Below are positions 58,999-64,000 of a stretch of DNA of 64,000 nt, one piece after another; positions within the stretch are counted from its first letter, which is position 1; each line of letters starts with the position of its first letter. The DNA comes from Enoplolaimus lenunculus. Lineage: Eukaryota > Nematoda > Enoplea > Enoplida > Thoracostomopsidae. A program made the translations under genes and the position numbers. Where the stretch lies: NCBI GenBank assembly GCA_030248215.1, contig JASANG010001329.1:62001-126000 (forward strand), given 5' to 3'. The notes under the pieces were generated by a model. It made no database searches and was not told where the DNA came from. It saw only the letters and a list, made by a program, of their open reading frames with translations.

Positions 58999-61684
58999 TT
59001 AACATTTGCACATGACTAAATGCACATACTTTAAGAAAAAAAGCCGATTTTAAATTAAAACACGAAAATAAATTTACTAGCGAAAACTTGACCAAATCAT
59101 TGAATATTCAGAATTTTCACGTTTCAGCTTACTGGTTTATCACAAACCACCTAAAAACACGTGGTTGCGTTTCTTCGTGTGCCGTCAATTAATGAAGTTC
59201 AACTAAGAATGTTTGACTTTTTGTGCTCAAATTTATATTAACCTCAAATTCATCAAAAACCGTTAAGTGCTAATTTTAGGCTGATTTGTCAGTATATCGT
59301 ATATTACGTTTGATGAAAACCTGTAAAATATACGTCGCATCATGGATATTGTGTTAATTTTTCGTTAATCAATAAATAAACGGCCATAAAGTATGGCAAA
59401 AATCTAACAGACAGTTGTCACAAGGTAATCTACAATCAAAGCAGGGATAGTAATCTTACAAAAAATCTCGTGATATTTGGTAGTTAAATTATAAAATATT
59501 TGACCGTTGTAAGTGATTTCTTGTGCAAAATTCTTAGGTTTCCACTAGATTGTCTAATTTTATTACAATTTCGATCTTTCGCGAAAACATCTGCTAAAAC
59601 GTGAAACACTTCACGAAAACCTGGTTAATTATATTTAAACCATAATTAGTGCACGAAAAAATCTTCAAAAACAAAAATTGTCACAAGGTAAATACGGTAA
59701 ACGCCACAATATCACGCTCGTAATACGAAAATATCCCGTGATGTTTGAAGGATAAATCTTAAAATATTTAAAAATTTTAAGTGGTTTTCCTCAAAAAATT
59801 TCCAGGTTTGCACGAGATTGCAAAATAATGGCAATTTCAGTAGGTCGTCAAAATGAATTTCTGAGAATCGAATACAGAGATTAGATGGTCAAAGAATCCT
59901 AGAAAATAGGTCACCGGGTCAAAAATCTAATCAGCACGGATAATCATTTGAAAGTGAAAATACCATACCAGCTGACAAAATAGTAAAAATCTCATGATTT
60001 TTAATAAGTAAATCGCAAAATTTGTTGCATTTGCACGAGATTGCCGGAATTAGCCTAATTTCCGTTGGTCCGATGACTGCTTTTTGAAAATCTTATCAAA
60101 CCAGCACGCGTCGAAAATCTAGTTAATATTAGCTAAAATAATCAGTGTTCGAACAGAAATTTGTCATAAGATAACGGAAAAAATTATAAACGGAACCACA
60201 AACTGCGTTAAAACGGATATCGAAGTATAAAAGTTTCAAAGATGTTTCATTTTTCTGCCAACACAAAAGCGTCGTGCGAAAGTTCCGCTGGCTTTTTACT
60301 ATTTTGGATGAATTTCGTAATTTTTAATTCAGAACAATTGCAGCAAAAGTATCTGTAATGAAAAATTGCCAGATGTATACGTGATTGGGACCAAATTTGG
60401 AACATAAAAATAACAGAATTTCTGGTATTTCACGGAAACGGACACCGATTTTTACCGAAAACGGAAACGGATACCCGGTAACACCCTGACCAATACTAAT
60501 GATACAATAATTCAACATTGCAAAAATTTGTCAAGATAACCTTGAAGGTAGTATGCCGCACACGCTCATACAGTTCCCAGCTGCAGGGATCGAAACTAAA
60601 TTAAAATTTTAGCTTACTCTCCTGACAAACAATTATATCTACAGTGCGTCCGGTAATACACAGTCAACGATTTCACGTGTTTCAGCTTAGAATTATTAAT
60701 ATTCAGTTCATTACAATATGAACATTCATTTTGGACAAAGCTAAAAAACATTATTATAAATCAAACTTTTGATCTTAACGTAACCTTTTTGAAAAACCAT
60801 AAGTTTAAATTTACAAGAATAAAGTTTGGCTTAGTAAATAATATAATTATATACCTAATATACAAAAATTAGGTACATAGCTAATACCTGGCGTACCAGG
60901 GTAAGATCCGAAAAAAATGAAAGGAATGTACAAGTTGAGACTAAAACTTTACCTTTAGTTTAAATTCAAGAAGTTTATAAACCTCGTTCAATTATAGTGC
61001 AGTGACTTTCCTCTCTATCCCGTTTTGAGTTTACAGCTTGATTATGAGTTCAAAAAGTATAAGCTTTAGAAGATAACAATGCCATAAAATAAGTATCATT
61101 TTAGGTTTTAAATAGTCTACTTTATATGTTGCCACAGTGGTGTAAAGGTACATATAGGTAACTTTAAGGCCGTCAATTCTATAGGCGTCGGTAAATCTTA
61201 ACGATTCTCTAGTGTCCAAATTTGGTTCTAGAGCCGAACTAGCACATAAGTACATATATGGAGCTATAGCAGATAAGTTTGGATGGCGTGGGCCTTGGCA
61301 GCTATTTATGCAAGGGGGGTGCAGTCGCACCCCTTCGGGTTTAATAAACAGTTTTTAGAGACAGACCCATAAACATAGCAAAAATGTACTAAATTGCCCC
61401 TGCTGCAGCTTTGTTTAAAAACTTTGCTCCGACTGGATAAGCAATTGTACACCCCAACCAAATATTCTGGAATGCTCCATGAAGGCTCTTGTGCCATCTT
61501 TCAAAGTATTTTCGTTGATAGAAATAGATTTTTGGAATATATATCCGTGGCTTTAACTATAGCTTGCTAAAACAGGTGTGAGTGCCCTACGGTAAGCTTG
61601 TGGTATTGTCTAAATACGAAAAAAGTTCAGGACATTCGACGATGGTTACTTAACTACAAGTGCAATGCTGTGTATGCAAAGTGC

Positions 61685-61805
61685 GACCCATGTAAAGATC
61701 AGGGGCGGCTTAAGTATTAGACTAATTTTTTGCTTAGCTTAGGGTTAGGCTTAGGCTTAGGAATATGCTTTTGATACTGTTCCGCCCCTGTTCTTTACAT
61801 TGGCC
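61685..61805. mobile_element. hAT-like hexamer-bearing MITE, copy F
   Basis: 121 bp, the shortest copy. Ends GACCCATGTAAAGATCAGGG and CCCTGTTCTTTACATTGGCC. Flanks CAAAGTGC and CAAAGTTC match at 7 of 8. The interior is a short TTAGGC run. Confidence 0.85.
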
Positions 61806-61969
61806 CAAAGTTCGGTGGGTATTTTTGTACAACATTGTACAATGCTTAAAGTATGCTTCATGGTATCACAGAAAGATGTGGCGCGTGCCGCACAATTGAC
61901 ACATCGCATCAGCGGGCGTTCATAGTTCGGAAAAAAGTAAAGTCGTGCATACAACTATTACATTTATAC

Positions 61970-62047
61970 CTGCAGAAAGGCGAGAGTCCGGAAAACGAAC
62001 TATAGCGCTGGTGTTCACACGGGCAAAGATTTTCTGCTGGCGAGTAT
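61970..62047 (-). CDS. Orphan 78-bp exon candidate
   Basis: Bounded by a very good acceptor, TTTTCCTTCCCACAG, and a good donor, CTGCAG|GTATAA. It is ~50% GC in ~35% surroundings. Two of three frames are open; the more protein-like one reads QQKIFARVNTSAIVRFPDSR. It could be an internal exon of a gene starting beyond the window, conceivably upstream of ZEB, but no phase-matched partner exon was identified. Confidence 0.2.
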
Positions 62048-64000
62048 CTGTGGGAAGGAAAACCATTGAATGATTTCTTAGAAGGTAAAATGCTGAATGA
62101 TTCCACAGTGCAGCAGCTCAGCTATCTGAGTCTTCCTGCTGCTAGACGGACTCTTTCATGTAAGGTATGAATGAGGGACCCAGCAGGTTATCCAATTGGG
62201 GAAAAAATCTGCCAGTGAAGCGAGCATGAAGCCAAAAAAGGGTCAATAAACAATGCTAACCCGGAATTTCGCCACAGTGTAATTTTTTTGAAGCCGCATC
62301 GTAGATTGGTTTCGCCAGAGGATTCTACGTGCCCAAGCGATCCGAAACAAAGAAAACGACAAATATTTTTGATTAAAATAATTAAATGTTGCTCATTATC
62401 CGATTTATGTTAAAAAATCAAGAATCGCATCATTTTTAATTCATGTACCAATGATAAACGGAGGAAACGAAACTGCATCTGAGTTGCAATTTAGTACCTA
62501 AATATACGATTCCCTCGATCTAAATTTGAAAGTAACGTCTAGAAGAGAAAATGCTAAAATTCAACAGACGGGCAGTTTATAAGATGCCCGTTATGTGCTA
62601 TAAATGACAATCTATGTATTTATCATTTATATCACCAAAATTGCTACATCACATTGTTATAGCTGTCATCTGTCATAGGCTTAATCTTAATCGATGACGG
62701 GGGAAGCTCTGAGTTTAAGACGCTAACCAATCTCGATTTGAAAATTCGGAGGCGTTACAATTCCGGATCTATAGTGAACGTTTCTGGGAACACTAGCTTG
62801 TCTCTGTAGGTAGAACGAATTTATACATTCGCCAATTTTTTTCATTTTGACACTGAGACATGGCATTAAAACAATTGCGTTTCCATCCAGTTGAATATTT
62901 AGAGAACTCGGAATTTAACTGGTTATTGGGTCTAGTTTGATCTGCCATACTTTGGGGGTGAATTTAATCAATTCTTTTCATTTGAATAGCACCGAACTGA
63001 ATTTCGTTTAAAAGCTCAAACAAGTACCCAAAGTGTTTTTACACCGCATCCAGTGGTACAGCTTCAGTTTTATTACTGTATGAAACAAATTTATATACAA
63101 TTTTTTACTCGACTATGGCAGTTAACTTTTCGAACAACTTAGATTCTCATTTTCGAACAGACCTGTCCCTCAATTCTCGCTGAATTTCGTTCTCTTAAAA
63201 GCCGTACGCCTTATCATTGAATCTTGTTATGCCCGATGCAACCGCATAATATGAGCTATCCATATTCGTGCACGCGGATTGCATTAAAGATATTAATTTG
63301 TTTGTATTTATATTTATCTCTAAATATAAATATATCCTTAAATTTTAAACAAGCCACAGAAGCGAATTAACACGGACGTTCGCTGAAATTTCGACGGGGA
63401 ATTTTTACTCAGAACATCTATTTGACTAAATCTTTTATCCGTCGCTGTGATTTGTTTCGATAACCTACAGATCTTTGTATAGAGGTCTATCCAAACTCTA
63501 CCCCTCTGGATAAGGAATTGACAAAATTTATACTAGATTTCCTGCCGTAATATAAGGGGTGCGGATAAACACAGGGTGGTGTCCTGATCCCGAGTTTTAA
63601 TATCAAAACTTTCCATTTAGACTCAATCCAAAGGTTGCGCCTGGCTTCTCGCTCGGTTCTGTCGTCAATGTTTCTTCCATTATTACCTATTACATCCCTC
63701 TTTGGGTGCCCCACGTCGTTGGATGAGCTGCTGCGCCCAAAGTGGTATGCGTATACAAACAGAAGGACATTTTATAAGGACATTAGGACGCTTAAAACGA
63801 AACGGTGACTGCGTTAGTTTTTAGTTACCTTAAATGAACTATGGGCATTCGGCAGTAAAATCCTCTTAATGATTACAAAACATACTACTTAACCCATATC
63901 TAAAGGCGCTTTATTCAATGATATTTTGAAGGTGCATTTTAAAGAGTGTAAACTCGTGTTACAGTTATTAATTAAAATCCAATGAAAAGGTAAACACGGA

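Larger units (their letters stand above)
57489..64000. other. Interval upstream of ZEB
   Basis: AT-rich, with one truncated piggyBac-like copy, MITE copy F and the orphan 78-bp exon candidate. If ZEB has upstream exons (its missing N-terminal fingers), they could lie here or beyond the window end; none is recognised. Confidence 0.5.

Noticed and set aside
61820-61975. Zinc-finger-like YKCNSCMHDFTFF and CVNCAARATSFCDTMKH on the minus strand
   Set aside because: The two pieces are in different frames, the first is followed by a stop, and neither has correct C2H2 spacing to the histidines.

Overview
The window is metazoan nuclear DNA: AT-rich, gene-poor, intron-containing (GT-AG junctions with TTTCAG-type acceptors) and crowded with small non-autonomous DNA transposons, minisatellites and degenerate TTAGGC-type hexamer repeats. 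Nothing bacterial, organellar or viral is visible. An invertebrate animal is likely. The TTAGGC hexamer is the telomere unit of nematodes, but here it occurs inside dispersed elements, so I do not assign a phylum.

Two multi-exon genes are well supported, both on the minus strand. (1) 47878-55314 encodes a ZEB/zfh-1/zag-1 family zinc-finger homeodomain repressor. One 5-kb exon carries two C2H2 fingers, a homeodomain and a PLDLS CtBP-binding motif. Three short exons add the C-terminal three-finger cluster and the stop, and all intron phases agree (1,879 residues as modelled). (2) 9953-13256, perhaps reaching 6623, encodes an unusual globin. A potential N-myristoylation start (MGNQ), a ~400-residue disordered N-terminus with a long Asn/Asp run, a globin A/B/C region, a ~115-residue insertion before helix E, and then helices E and F with distal and proximal histidines exactly 32 residues apart, as in neuroglobin and cytoglobin. 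The G-helix exon was not found; a plausible H-helix terminal exon lies at 6623-6808.

Weaker coding calls are two single-ORF putative secreted proteins (17200-17823 and 34949-35593), a terminal exon resembling cytochrome c oxidase subunit 6C (22226-22492), a short 5' coding exon on the plus strand (19517-19672), and one orphan 78-bp exon candidate (61970-62047).

The rest (about 85%) is intergenic. I could define several transposon families by terminal inverted repeats (TIRs) and target-site duplications (TSDs): hAT-like MITEs with 8-bp TSDs whose interior is telomere-like hexamers (six copies plus a fragment); piggyBac-like TTAA-flanked 263-bp elements with an internal tRNA-like Pol III promoter; a Harbinger-like 527-bp element with TAA duplications; Tc1/mariner-like elements flanked by TA; a GGAGCC-rich hAT-like family; a ~155-bp CCCGTAGCC family; and a ~630-bp near-continuous palindrome. 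A ~1-kb higher-order array of degenerate TTAGGC units lies at 31720-32760.

Layout: 1-6600 repeats; 6600-13260 globin gene with repeats in its introns; 13260-22200 repeats with two weak genes; 22226-22492 COX6C-like exon; 23094-34870 repeats including the hexamer array; 34949-35593 secreted protein; 35600-47870 repeats; 47878-55314 ZEB; 55320-64000 repeats and the large palindrome. The genes are unrelated in function and there is no operon-like organisation.
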